A DNA stretch of 7,574 bases from Gammaproteobacteria bacterium (GCA_020445165.1 JAGRHE010000136.1:1-7574); one strand, 5' to 3'; positions 1 to 6,934 are shown, counted from the stretch's first letter. Notes: generated by a model from the sequence alone, not told the origin. A program made the numbers and translations.

Positions 1-146
1 CGCAGATCGGCCTGCCGGAACAATATCCCGGCGCGACCAATCCCTTCCCCTGGATGTCCGAAGTCCTCGACCTGAAGAAGGAGAAGAACTTCTTCGAGAC
101 CCGGGTGACCGAGTACCAGACCGGTGGTGCACTGACCTGGGATTGA
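1..146 (+). CDS. nrdB: Ribonucleoside-diphosphate reductase subunit beta, C-terminal fragment
   Basis: Only the last 47 codons are present, with the frame starting at base 3 and TGA at 144-146. They encode a tail containing NPFPWMSEVLDLKKEKNFFE followed by TRVTEYQTGGALTWD. I recognise this as the conserved C-terminal end of class I ribonucleotide reductase small subunits of the proteobacterial NrdB type; it differs from the E. coli NrdB tail. The subunit carries the metal/radical cofactor and docks on the large subunit NrdA through its C-terminus to make deoxyribonucleotides in the cytoplasm. The cofactor ligands and radical site lie upstream of the window and cannot be checked. The gene is cut only by the window edge, and an intrinsic terminator follows 46 bp after the stop. 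Confidence 0.9.
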   Translation, partial: QIGLPEQYPGATNPFPWMSEVLDLKKEKNFFETRVTEYQTGGALTWD

Positions 147-192
147 CGGACAATCAGTACGCCTGACCCCAGACAAGTTGCCCGCCAACAAC

Positions 193-223
193 AGCCGGTT
201 GCGCACGCGCAACCGGCTTTGTT
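193..223 (+). terminator. Intrinsic terminator after nrdB
   Basis: AGCCGGTTGCG (193-203) and CGCAACCGGCT (208-218) form a perfect 11-bp GC-rich stem with a CACG loop, followed by a short T-rich tract (TTGTT). It lies 46 bp after the nrdB stop and should end nrdB transcription. Its tail ends only 28 bp before the ATG of the next gene, which leaves little room for a separate promoter there. Confidence 0.85.
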
Positions 224-251
224 CATTCCGCAAGGCAGGCTAAGCTGGGGC

Positions 252-1199
252 ATGAGAACGCTCGCCGCCCTGATCGTCGCCTTTCTGCTCTACCTGCTTG
301 CCTCGACCTACCTGAATCGCGGCTACCCGGATGGCCCGACGTCGCGGACGGCAGCAGTCGAGTCCGTTGCCGTCGTTGGCCGCCATTCCCACGACCCTCA
401 GGCCTACACTCAGGGCTTCTTTTTCCATGATGACGGATTCTTCGAAAGTACCGGCCTGTACGGCCAATCATCCGTGCGACGAACCGGTATCGACGGACAG
501 GTCACGCGGCAGGTGATGCTGCCCGCAAATGTGTTCGGCGAAGGACTCACCTTTCAGCACAATCGACTTATCCAGCTGACGTGGAAGGCACGAACCGGGT
601 TTGTCCGCCACCCGGAGACACTGGAAGTGGTCGACATCTTCGGACTACCGGGTGAAGGCTGGGGCCTGACCCACACTGCGGATCACCTGATCATGAGCGA
701 CGGAACCAATATTCTGCGATTCCTGGATCCGGAGACCTTTCATGTCTTCCGTGAGCTGCCGGTCTCCGAAAACGGCAAGGCCATAGGCCGGCTGAATGAG
801 CTCGAGTGGGTGGATGGAGAGATCTTCGCCAACGTCTATCAAACTCCATACATCGTTCGCATCGCGCCGGACTCCGGCAAGGTCCTGGGCTGGATCGACC
901 TGTCCCCGCTCGTAGCAGAAATGGGAAAACCGCCGGGCGTCGCCAATGGCATTGCCTACGACGCAATAAACAGGCGGCTGTTCGTAACAGGTAAGCACTG
1001 GCCGTGGGTCTACGAAGTCGCCAGAGTGCGGAACGACCGAAACCCTGACACGGCACGATACTCCATCACCCACCCTTCACCAGAGTTCTCGCGTCGGATT
1101 CAGTCTTCGCCCTCGAACGACTGCCCACTGAACAACCAGTCGTGTTCCCACAGCCACCATGCAGCCAGCACTTTGAAAAGCAACAGGTGCACAACATAA
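252..1199 (+). CDS. Glutaminyl-peptide cyclotransferase (plant/bacterial beta-propeller type)
   Basis: The product is 315 residues. The family converts N-terminal glutamine of peptides to pyroglutamate. Residues 4-19 are a hydrophobic N-terminal segment with no lipobox, so it is probably a signal anchor facing the periplasm. The catalytic domain spans about 40-257. Family hallmarks include TQGFFF (53-58), FESTGLYG with the likely catalytic Glu65, LTW (109-111), EGWGLT, NELEWVDG (182-189), GVANGIAYD (229-237) and TGKHWP (246-251). I chose ATG 252 because it begins directly at the hydrophobic segment; an in-frame TTG at 219 lies inside the terminator hairpin. The Shine-Dalgarno is weak (AGG, 12 bp upstream). 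The last ~58 residues do not look like the family, and the final ~33 codons are antisense to the convergent TraX gene. The original stop may have been lost. Function is confident from motifs; physiological substrates are unknown. Confidence 0.88.
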   Translation: MRTLAALIVAFLLYLLASTYLNRGYPDGPTSRTAAVESVAVVGRHSHDPQAYTQGFFFHDDGFFESTGLYGQSSVRRTGIDGQVTRQVMLPANVFGEGLTFQHNRLIQLTWKARTGFVRHPETLEVVDIFGLPGEGWGLTHTADHLIMSDGTNILRFLDPETFHVFRELPVSENGKAIGRLNELEWVDGEIFANVYQTPYIVRIAPDSGKVLGWIDLSPLVAEMGKPPGVANGIAYDAINRRLFVTGKHWPWVYEVARVRNDRNPDTARYSITHPSPEFSRRIQSSPSNDCPLNNQSCSHSHHAASTLKSNRCTT

Positions 1200-1915
1200 A
1201 GGATCAGGGTATGTCGCCCCATGATCATCAGGCCCGCGGACGGCAGACCGCGCAAACGCTCAGTCAATTGCGGATAGGTCCTGGCGCGAAACCGGGTCAA
1301 TAGATAGCTGACCGAAACAACCCCAACTGTCACCAGCGCAACCTGCGCGAGCGGGACCTCGAGAAGATGGCCCTGCATGACGCCGTGCAGAATGCCGATC
1401 GCGATTGCAAACAGCACGACCGTACGCGGAGTGAAAGCCAGCTCATCGCGGTTTCGAACCAGGTAACCGAGCATGGCATACAGGAACGCCTGGGTTCCGT
1501 ACTCGAACAACCAATTCGTCGCACTGACCAGCGCCCCGAACAGGACCGTCAAGATAATCAGTGACAGGTAGCCTTCGCCGACAACCGCCATGATCCGATC
1601 AATCAGCAGGCGCGCCAGTATAATCGTGAACAGGATATTCAAAGGAAGCAGACTTTCGCCGAATGCCCACCGCGCGATCAGCATCAGGATTGCGGCAGAT
1701 ATCAGCGTTGGCCCCAGGGTACGAGTCCTGGCATAGCCGACCAGGAACAACCAGACAGGAAGCGACAGTCTTCCGATCATGCGCCAACCCACCTGATCAG
1801 GGAAAAAATAGACTCCGATGTGATCGATCACCATCGTCAAAAGGGCAAAGGTTTTCAGCAGATCGTAACTGGTCAGCGCTCGCGGCAATGGCTTTCTGGA
1901 AGACTCACTAAACAT
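1100..1915 (-). CDS. TraX-family integral membrane protein
   Basis: The product is 271 residues and mostly hydrophobic, with about seven or eight predicted membrane helices. Family marks are the N-terminal TFALLTMVIDHIG (22-34), GRLSLPVWLFLVGYA (48-62) and a C-terminal MGRHTLILYVVHLLLF (232-247). TraX of the F plasmid acetylates the N-terminus of pilin. Chromosomal homologues such as this one are of mostly unknown substrate and distantly resemble acyltransferase-3 membrane enzymes. I chose ATG 1915 because it starts just before the conserved region; an ATG at 1939 would add eight residues but has no ribosome site, while AGGT lies 8 bp before 1915. The frame stays open further upstream, but that part is non-conserved. 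The gene is convergent with the cyclotransferase (3' overlap of 100 bp). No conjugation genes are nearby, so a role in pilin modification is not supported here. Confidence 0.8.
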   Translation of the reverse strand: MFSESSRKPLPRALTSYDLLKTFALLTMVIDHIGVYFFPDQVGWRMIGRLSLPVWLFLVGYARTRTLGPTLISAAILMLIARWAFGESLLPLNILFTIILARLLIDRIMAVVGEGYLSLIILTVLFGALVSATNWLFEYGTQAFLYAMLGYLVRNRDELAFTPRTVVLFAIAIGILHGVMQGHLLEVPLAQVALVTVGVVSVSYLLTRFRARTYPQLTERLRGLPSAGLMIMGRHTLILYVVHLLLFKVLAAWWLWEHDWLFSGQSFEGED

Positions 1916-1940
1916 TCGGCAAGACCTGTAACACTGCATT

Positions 1941-1963
1941 GCCAGACGTTCGCACCGTCTGGC
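1941..1963. repeat. Inverted repeat upstream of the TraX-family gene
   Basis: GCCAGACG (1941-1948) and CGTCTGGC (1956-1963) form a perfect 8-bp stem with a 7-base loop. It lies 26 bp upstream of the chosen TraX start, on the same transcript side. There is no T tract on either strand, so it does not look like a terminator. It could be an operator or a leader hairpin, or be incidental. Confidence 0.5.
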
Positions 1964-1979
1964 GTGGAGTGACAAGCGC

Positions 1980-2012
1980 AAAAAACCCGGCGAGCCTCGC
2001 GGCCCGTCGGGT
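1980..2012 (-). terminator. Intrinsic terminator after the giant surface-protein gene
   Basis: Read on the minus strand, ACCCGACGGGCC and GGCTCGCCGGGT form a 12-bp stem with one A-C mismatch and one G-T wobble, closed by a GCGA tetraloop of the stable GNRA class and followed by six T. It sits about 90 bp downstream of the giant gene's TAA and about 65 bp upstream of the TraX start. The giant gene and the TraX gene are therefore probably separate transcription units. Confidence 0.88.
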
Positions 2013-2102
2013 GAATTGACGGCGTCCATTACCGCCGACCAATCTGTGTACCAGACCGAAACCAGGATACCGAACGGCATCCCGGCTTCAGTCCGAACGC
2101 AG

Positions 2103-5100
2103 TTAGCAGATGCAGTCTTCGAACAGGTACGACAGATCGTATCCGACGATGAACGGCTGGACGTTTTCCGCCGGCGGCTGGTTGTCCGCGTCGAGGAACA
2201 CACCAACAAGGTCTCCAGCTGCCGCATCGGCGACGAATCCTTCGCCGTTCGCGATTGCCGCGTCCACGATCTCCTGTGCGTTTGCCTTGGTGCCGTAAGC
2301 ACCGTTGTCGTTGGACAACACGATACCACCGACCGCGCCGCGCGCTGCCAGATCCTGTCCGTCGGTCAACGCCCAGATGGCCGCCTGGATCTCGAAGTCG
2401 GTGTAGGTCTCGCCACCGGGAGTGCCGTCGCCATTATCGACTGTCTCGAACCGCTGGTTGATGATCCAGTTGATCAGGTCCAGGTTCTCCTTGGCCGTCT
2501 CGCCGTTGATACCGATCTGCGTTGCGGCAAGACCATCACCGACCGAGTCCGCATCTGCCAGTTTCACATCTGCCACCAGCTGAAGCGGGCTACCCGCCGG
2601 GGCAAAGGCATCCTGCTGAGCGATGGACGACACGGCGTCGTTGTAGCTCAGGCAGTAGGCACTGACGAACGTACCCGCCAGAATGGCACTGGCATCGATG
2701 ACATTGACCGTGAAGGCATCCGGACCCTTCGTGAAATCGAAGTCCGTCAGGTCACCGTCCTGGTCCTTGTTCTCGTCACGCACCTGGTACTCGACCGAAC
2801 CCGGCAGCAGCGTGAACACCTTTTCGATGGTGTCCGTGGCGCCACAGAAGGTCACGTCAACCGTCGTCGTTGCCATTCCACCGTTACCGTCATCAACGGT
2901 ATAGGTGTACTGACGCGTCTCCATCTCACCCGCCAGCAGGTGACCCATCGGACCGTCCTTGCCGAAGGCATTGAAGGTCAAGGTGCCATCGGCGTTGAGG
3001 GTGACTTCGACACCATCGATCAGTTTCGGATCATTCACGCCGATAAGATCGCCGTTGATCGCCTTGATCGTGAGATTGTCGTTATCCGGATCGGTGTCGT
3101 TGGTCAACACGTCAACCGCGATCGCCTCGTCGTAGCAGATCTTGGCCTCGTCTGGCGTCGGCTCCGGCTGACGATTCGGCAGCTCAGCACCGGCGTCATT
3201 GTTGGCCGTTTCCTGACCCGGGTTGACGACGATGTTGTTGATCGCCGACGTGATCGTGTCACCGATCGCGTCGCTGTCATTGGTGTCATCACCGTTGCCG
3301 TTCGGATCGTTCGGATCCACCAGGGTCTTTCCAACCAGCACGCCGTTCGGATCCGTGAAGATCACGCCGTAGGTGCCGGCTGCCAGGCCCGAGAACGAGT
3401 AGTTGCCATTGACACCCGTGAAGGTCGTGATCCCGGTCGGGCCATTGGCATCGACCAGCTCCACCTGCACGCCCTGGATGCCCATGTCACCCGCGTCGAA
3501 GACATCGTTGTCGTTGTTGTCCATGAAGTAACGACCCGACAGCGAGCCCGGCAGGTTCTCTGCACCGGCATCGTTGTCCGGCGTGTTCTGGCCAGCATTC
3601 ACCACGATGTTGTTGATCGTCGACGTGGTCGTGTTGCCAGTCGCATCACTGTCGTTGGTGTCGTCACCGTTGCCGTTCGGATCGTTCGGATCAACCAGGC
3701 TCTTGTTGACCAGCACGCCATTCGGATCGGTGAAGATCACCCCGTAGGTGCCAGCCGCCAGGCCCGTGAACGAGTAGTTGCCATTGACGTCGGTCGTCGT
3801 CGTGATCCCGGTCGGGCCATTGGCGTCAACCAGCTCCACCTGCACGCCCTGGATGCCCATGTCACCCGCGTCGTCGACATCATTGTCGTTGTTGTCCATG
3901 AAGTAACGACCCGACAGCGAGCCCGGCAGATCGCGGACACCCGCATCGTTGTCCGGCGTGTTCGCGCCCGCCACGACCTGGATGTTTTCGATCAGCGACG
4001 TGGTCGTGTTACCGATCGCATCGCTGTCGCTGGTGTCGTCACCGTTACCGTTCGGATCGTTGGCCGCAACCAACTCCTTGCCGGCCAGCACGGCGTTCGG
4101 GTCGGTGAACTGGACGGTGTAGCTGCCCGCAGCCAGGTTGCCGAAGGAGTAGGTACCGTCAGCAGCAGTTTCGACAGAAGCGACCAGGTTTCCGTCGACG
4201 TCGCGCGCCGGCGCACCGGTCGCGTCCAGCAGGGTGACGAGCACGCCGGCCACACCCGGCTCGTCGCCGTTGTTGTCGTCAACATCGTCCCCATTGGTGT
4301 CACAGAAATAACGACCCGACAACGAGCCCGCCTTGACTTCGCACAGGCCTGCATCGATGTCGGTGACATCATTGCCACCGGAAATCGTAATGGTGTCGGT
4401 CATGCCCATGCCATTGACATCGGAGTCGATGTCATCGTTGGCATTTCCGTTGACGTCCTGCAGCGTGAACTCCTGGCCGTCTGGCAAGGTGACCATGACC
4501 TTGTAGTCGCCGTCAGGCACGCTGTCGAACTTGTAGTTGCCGTCGGCATCGGTAGTCGTGGTCGCAACCACGGCGCCACTTGCATCAACCAGCTTGACCT
4601 CGACACCAGCCTTAGGCGGCTCGGCCGTGGTCGTCGTGCTGTCTTCACCTTTGAATTCGATTTTGTCGACGCGGACAAACTCGCCGCCCTTGCCATCGAC
4701 CCAGAGCTGAACCTTGTCACCATGGGCGATTGCAATATCTTCCAGCGTGAACTGGGAGAAGCCATCGTGGTTGCTACCAGGACCATCGCTGTCACGATCC
4801 AGCTTGATGGTCCCGACCACCTCGCCGTTGACCTTGACCATGATAACGCTCTGGCCATCGTTCTCGTCCTGAACGAAGACTGTCAGATCGTAGGTGCCGC
4901 TCTCACCGCCGAAATCTTTCCAGAGGTCCCCATTGCCACCGGCGCACTTCAACTTGACCAGCTGGCCGCCAGAAGCCTGGGAGCCATTGACAGTGCAGAA
5001 GTTATACATATGCATACCTTCTGCTTCCATCGTGTATTCCTTACCCGGAACCACGCTGGAGGTACCGTCCAGGCCGTTGCAGTCGAGGTCGCAGAAGACA

Positions 5101-6728
5101 CGACCGGCAATGCTGCCAGCTTCACACAGGCCAGCATCGACATCGGTCACCTTGCCACCGTCGACAATACTGATCGTGTCCGACATGCCGTTGGAATCGA
5201 CATCCGAATCGACATCGTCGCTGACATTGCCGTCGACGTCCTTCAAGGTGAACACCTGTCCACTTGGCAGCGTAGCCATCACCTGGTAGTCGCCGTCTGG
5301 CAGGCCGGAGAACTTGTAGTTACCTTCGGCGTCAGTCGTGGTGGTGGCAACCACGTTGCCGTCGGCATCCAGCAGCTTGACCTCTACACCGGCTTTCGGC
5401 GGCTCGACGGTCGTAGTGACACTGTCTTCGCCCTGAAACTCGATTTTGTCGATGCGGACAAACTCGCCGTCTTTGCCATCAACCCAGAGCTGGACCTTGT
5501 CGCCGGCATTGATCTGGATGTCTTCCAGCACGAATGCGCTGAATTCACCATTGTCGTCACCTGCGCCATCGTTATCACGGTCGAGCTTGATCGTGCCAAC
5601 CACGTGACCGTTGACCTTGACCATGATGGTGCTCTGACCATCGCTTTCATCCTGAGCGTAGATGGTCAAATCGTAGGTGCCGCTATCACCACCGAAGTTC
5701 TTCCAAAGGTCGCCGCTAGTGCCAGCGCACTTCAATTTCACCAGCTCGCCTTCGGAGGCCTGGGAGCCGTTGACCTTGCAGAAGTTGTACATGTTCATGC
5801 CTTCGGCTTCCATCGTGTATTCCTTGCCGGGAACCACGGTGGAGCTGCCGTCGAGGCCGTCACAATCGAGGTCGCAGAAGATGCGCCCTTCGATGCTGCC
5901 AGCTTCTTTAATGCCGGCATCTACATTGGCAATGGTCTGGCCGGCCACTACCGAAATGATGTCTGTCAGGCCATTGGCATCGGCATCCGAGTCGAAGTGA
6001 TCATCGACGCCGCTATCCTTGGCCGAGAATTTGTAGCCCTCGAGTTCCGGGAACTTGACCCGGTAATCACCGGCGGCAACGTCGAACATGTAGTTGCCGT
6101 AGCTGTCGGTGACCGAAGTTGCAACCACGTTGCCAGCCAGGTCGAGCAGCTGCACGGTCTTGCCGGCAACGCCTTCGTCCCACTTGCCGGTCTCGTCGTT
6201 CCACTCGTTGTCGTTGCAGTCGGCGTCGTAGGTCAGACGCCCCTTGATCCAACCCGTCTCGGGTGCCTTGTCTCCACCACTCAGGCACTTGTAATCGATC
6301 CAGTCGCCCTTGACGTTGCATTCGGAATGCACGGTCAGCTCGGCACCATCCGCCGGCACGCGATAGCCATCACCCGTCCAGAACGTGAAGTAGTCATCGC
6401 TGGAGCCTTCCTGCTCGATCTCGATCATCACGTACCAGTTGCCGTGCTGATCATGGACCCACCAGTAGCTCTCGGCGTAGATCTGGCCGCCGTTGCCCAA
6501 TTCGGAACCGCCCAGGTCGATGGCGGCGGTCTGGTAGGAACTGTCGTCGGCGTTCTCGTTCTTGTTGCTATCGCCGGACAGGTAGATGTCGTTGTCCTTG
6601 ACCGTGATACAGGTCGTGGCGTAGTTCGGCATCGAAAATTTCGTGCCGCATGCGACGTTGCCGCCCAGATCGCCTTCGCTGAACGCGGTGAATTCGTAGT
6701 TCTTGGTGGAGGAGTAGTAATAGGTCAT
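2103..6728 (-). CDS. Giant modular surface/extracellular protein: SdrD-B-like repeats, nested CBM-like domains, C-terminal thioester-like domain
   Basis: The product is 1541 residues, very acidic, rich in Asp, Gly, Thr and Asn. Domains in order: 1-155, unassigned, with Cys27, 40, 137 and 148; 158-275, SdrD/Cna-B-like repeat; 276-536 and 537-797, two 261-residue modules starting FCDLDC, each with a CBM-like beta-sandwich (about 299-431 and 560-692) inserted in the SdrD-B fold; 800-933, 934-1058 and 1059-1182, further SdrD-B-like repeats with acidic probable Ca loops (DNNDND); 1190-1297, Ig/cadherin-like (VDVLTNDTDPDNDNLT), probably pinned by Cys1198-Cys1295; 1298-1541, thioester-domain-like, with AYCLSYN (Cys1359) and EIQAAIWALTDG (Gln1448). 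The protein ends in CIC. No signal peptide, LPXTG or PEP-CTERM is visible; type I secretion is possible but no exporter is in the window. ATG 6728 is preceded by AAAGGA at 9 bp, and no upstream in-frame start exists before a stop near 6831. Adhesin or matrix protein is inference. Confidence 0.9.
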   Translation of the reverse strand: MTYYYSSTKNYEFTAFSEGDLGGNVACGTKFSMPNYATTCITVKDNDIYLSGDSNKNENADDSSYQTAAIDLGGSELGNGGQIYAESYWWVHDQHGNWYVMIEIEQEGSSDDYFTFWTGDGYRVPADGAELTVHSECNVKGDWIDYKCLSGGDKAPETGWIKGRLTYDADCNDNEWNDETGKWDEGVAGKTVQLLDLAGNVVATSVTDSYGNYMFDVAAGDYRVKFPELEGYKFSAKDSGVDDHFDSDADANGLTDIISVVAGQTIANVDAGIKEAGSIEGRIFCDLDCDGLDGSSTVVPGKEYTMEAEGMNMYNFCKVNGSQASEGELVKLKCAGTSGDLWKNFGGDSGTYDLTIYAQDESDGQSTIMVKVNGHVVGTIKLDRDNDGAGDDNGEFSAFVLEDIQINAGDKVQLWVDGKDGEFVRIDKIEFQGEDSVTTTVEPPKAGVEVKLLDADGNVVATTTTDAEGNYKFSGLPDGDYQVMATLPSGQVFTLKDVDGNVSDDVDSDVDSNGMSDTISIVDGGKVTDVDAGLCEAGSIAGRVFCDLDCNGLDGTSSVVPGKEYTMEAEGMHMYNFCTVNGSQASGGQLVKLKCAGGNGDLWKDFGGESGTYDLTVFVQDENDGQSVIMVKVNGEVVGTIKLDRDSDGPGSNHDGFSQFTLEDIAIAHGDKVQLWVDGKGGEFVRVDKIEFKGEDSTTTTAEPPKAGVEVKLVDASGAVVATTTTDADGNYKFDSVPDGDYKVMVTLPDGQEFTLQDVNGNANDDIDSDVNGMGMTDTITISGGNDVTDIDAGLCEVKAGSLSGRYFCDTNGDDVDDNNGDEPGVAGVLVTLLDATGAPARDVDGNLVASVETAADGTYSFGNLAAGSYTVQFTDPNAVLAGKELVAANDPNGNGDDTSDSDAIGNTTTSLIENIQVVAGANTPDNDAGVRDLPGSLSGRYFMDNNDNDVDDAGDMGIQGVQVELVDANGPTGITTTTDVNGNYSFTGLAAGTYGVIFTDPNGVLVNKSLVDPNDPNGNGDDTNDSDATGNTTTSTINNIVVNAGQNTPDNDAGAENLPGSLSGRYFMDNNDNDVFDAGDMGIQGVQVELVDANGPTGITTFTGVNGNYSFSGLAAGTYGVIFTDPNGVLVGKTLVDPNDPNGNGDDTNDSDAIGDTITSAINNIVVNPGQETANNDAGAELPNRQPEPTPDEAKICYDEAIAVDVLTNDTDPDNDNLTIKAINGDLIGVNDPKLIDGVEVTLNADGTLTFNAFGKDGPMGHLLAGEMETRQYTYTVDDGNGGMATTTVDVTFCGATDTIEKVFTLLPGSVEYQVRDENKDQDGDLTDFDFTKGPDAFTVNVIDASAILAGTFVSAYCLSYNDAVSSIAQQDAFAPAGSPLQLVADVKLADADSVGDGLAATQIGINGETAKENLDLINWIINQRFETVDNGDGTPGGETYTDFEIQAAIWALTDGQDLAARGAVGGIVLSNDNGAYGTKANAQEIVDAAIANGEGFVADAAAGDLVGVFLDADNQPPAENVQPFIVGYDLSYLFEDCIC
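3183..3554 (-). repeat. SdrD-B-like repeat B3
   Basis: Residues 1059-1182, 124 residues, directly abutting B2 and nearly identical in sequence. Differences cluster in the last third (SDAIGDTITSAINNIVV against SDATGNTTTSTINNIVV). It is followed by a Pro-rich linker (PNRQPEPTPDE) into the Ig/cadherin-like domain. Confidence 0.85.
3555..3929 (-). repeat. SdrD-B-like repeat B2
   Basis: Residues 934-1058, 125 residues. It opens LPGSLSGRYFMDNNDNDVDD and contains GIQGVQVELVDANGPTGITT and VNGNYSFTGLAAGTYGVIFT. It is about 89% identical to B3 by eye, so this is a recent duplication or a pair under gene conversion. Confidence 0.85.
3930..4331 (-). repeat. SdrD-B-like repeat B1
   Basis: Residues 800-933. 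The repeat opens SLSGRYFCDTNGDDVDDNNG, followed by GVAGVLVTLLDATG, TAADGTYSFGNLAAGSYTV, FTDPNAVLAGK and a closing TPDNDAGVRD. It is related to B2 and B3 but clearly older, with a longer strand loop (APARDVDGNLVA). Confidence 0.8.
4338..5120 (-). repeat. Module A2: 783-bp tandem repeat, second copy
   Basis: Encodes residues 537-797, the same nested architecture as A1. It has the SdrD-B opening GRVFCDLDCNGLDG, a CBM-like insert (about 560-692, ending FVRVDKIEF), the remainder AGVEVKLVDASGAVVATTTT and the end IDAGLCE. Cysteines are conserved between copies, at 285/289/317/334 in A1 and 546/550/578/595 in A2, which suggests disulfides and an oxidising (exported) location. Confidence 0.85.
5121..5903 (-). 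repeat. Module A1: 783-bp tandem repeat, first copy
   Basis: Encodes residues 276-536. It opens with the first SdrD-B strand and loop (GRIFCDLDCDGLDG), is interrupted by a carbohydrate-binding-like domain (about 299-431, from KEYTMEAEGM to FVRIDKIEF), then resumes with AGVEVKLLDADGNVVATTTT and ends VDAGLCE. It abuts module A2 with no spacer and aligns to it over all 261 residues without a gap, about 75% identical by eye. Confidence 0.85.
5904..6257 (-). repeat. SdrD/Cna-B-like repeat 1 of the giant protein
   Basis: Residues 158-275 run from GWIKGRLTYDADCNDN to ANVDAGIKE. They show the pattern shared by all later repeats: an opening strand with an acidic loop, then VQLLDLAGNVVATSVTD, SYGNYMFDVAAGDYRV, then DSDADANGLTDI and a closing VDAG. 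It is the most divergent copy and has no inserted domain. Confidence 0.75.
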
Positions 6729-6785
6729 GGGATTTTTTCCTTTTATTACTTTTTGGTCGGCGTTGTTTTTTTCTGCTCGGCAACA
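6729..6785 (-). promoter_or_regulatory. A-rich leader and ribosome binding site of the giant gene
   Basis: On the minus strand the ~55 bases before the ATG are A-rich with little GC (AAAAAGTAATAAAAGGAAAA), unlike the surrounding GC-rich DNA. AAAGGA (plus 6738-6743) is 9 bp from the ATG. An unstructured A-rich leader of this kind usually supports efficient translation initiation. I could not find a convincing -35/-10 pair upstream. Confidence 0.6.
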
Positions 6786-6835
6786 AAGAGCGCGCAGGTC
6801 CGGGAATACCGCAAACCTGCTGCAGTCTTGTCACG

Positions 6836-6850
6836 CTGTCGGAACGACAG
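6836..6850. repeat. Short hairpin CTGTCG-GAA-CGACAG
   Basis: Perfect 6-bp stem with a 3-base loop in the gap between the small PEP-CTERM gene and the giant gene. A second inverted pair, GCAGGT (6794-6799) and ACCTGC (6815-6820), lies next to it on the giant-gene side. Neither is followed by a T tract. They may be part of a structured mRNA leader. Confidence 0.45.
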
Positions 6851-6868
6851 CCGGTTGATTCTGTTGAT

Positions 6869-6904
6869 CCGGCCCGGCCGCGTACTGGTACGCGGCCGGG
6901 CCGG
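6869..6904 (-). repeat. Perfect 17-bp inverted repeat between small and giant genes
   Basis: CCGGCCCGGCCGCGTAC (6869-6885), TG, then GTACGCGGCCGGGCCGG (6888-6904). The arms match perfectly over 17 bp with almost no loop, and are nearly all G/C. It starts about 30 bp after the stop of the PEP-CTERM gene and 141 bp before the giant gene's ATG. Neither strand shows a T tract after it, so it is not a standard intrinsic terminator. It could partly terminate or stabilise the upstream message, or be a protein-binding palindrome. Confidence 0.7.
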
Positions 6905-6934
6905 CGGAAGCACAATAGGAGCGGTCGCCCGCTA

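Noticed and set aside
219..251. TTG 219 as the cyclotransferase start
   Set aside because: It falls inside the nrdB terminator stem and adds 11 residues before the hydrophobic N-terminus. ATG 252 is the sensible start.
1916..2329. Upstream extension of the TraX frame (138 codons)
   Set aside because: The added sequence is Ser/Arg/Thr-rich, overlaps the 3' end of the giant gene and crosses its terminator. Family similarity begins after ATG 1915.
3183..5903. Regularly repeated GC-rich DNA as a CRISPR array or satellite
   Set aside because: The periodicity is that of protein modules (783 and about 375 bp) in a single open frame. There are no short repeats with unique spacers.
6869..6904. Calling the 17-bp palindrome an intrinsic terminator
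   Set aside because: No T tract follows it on either strand, so it is listed as an inverted repeat only.
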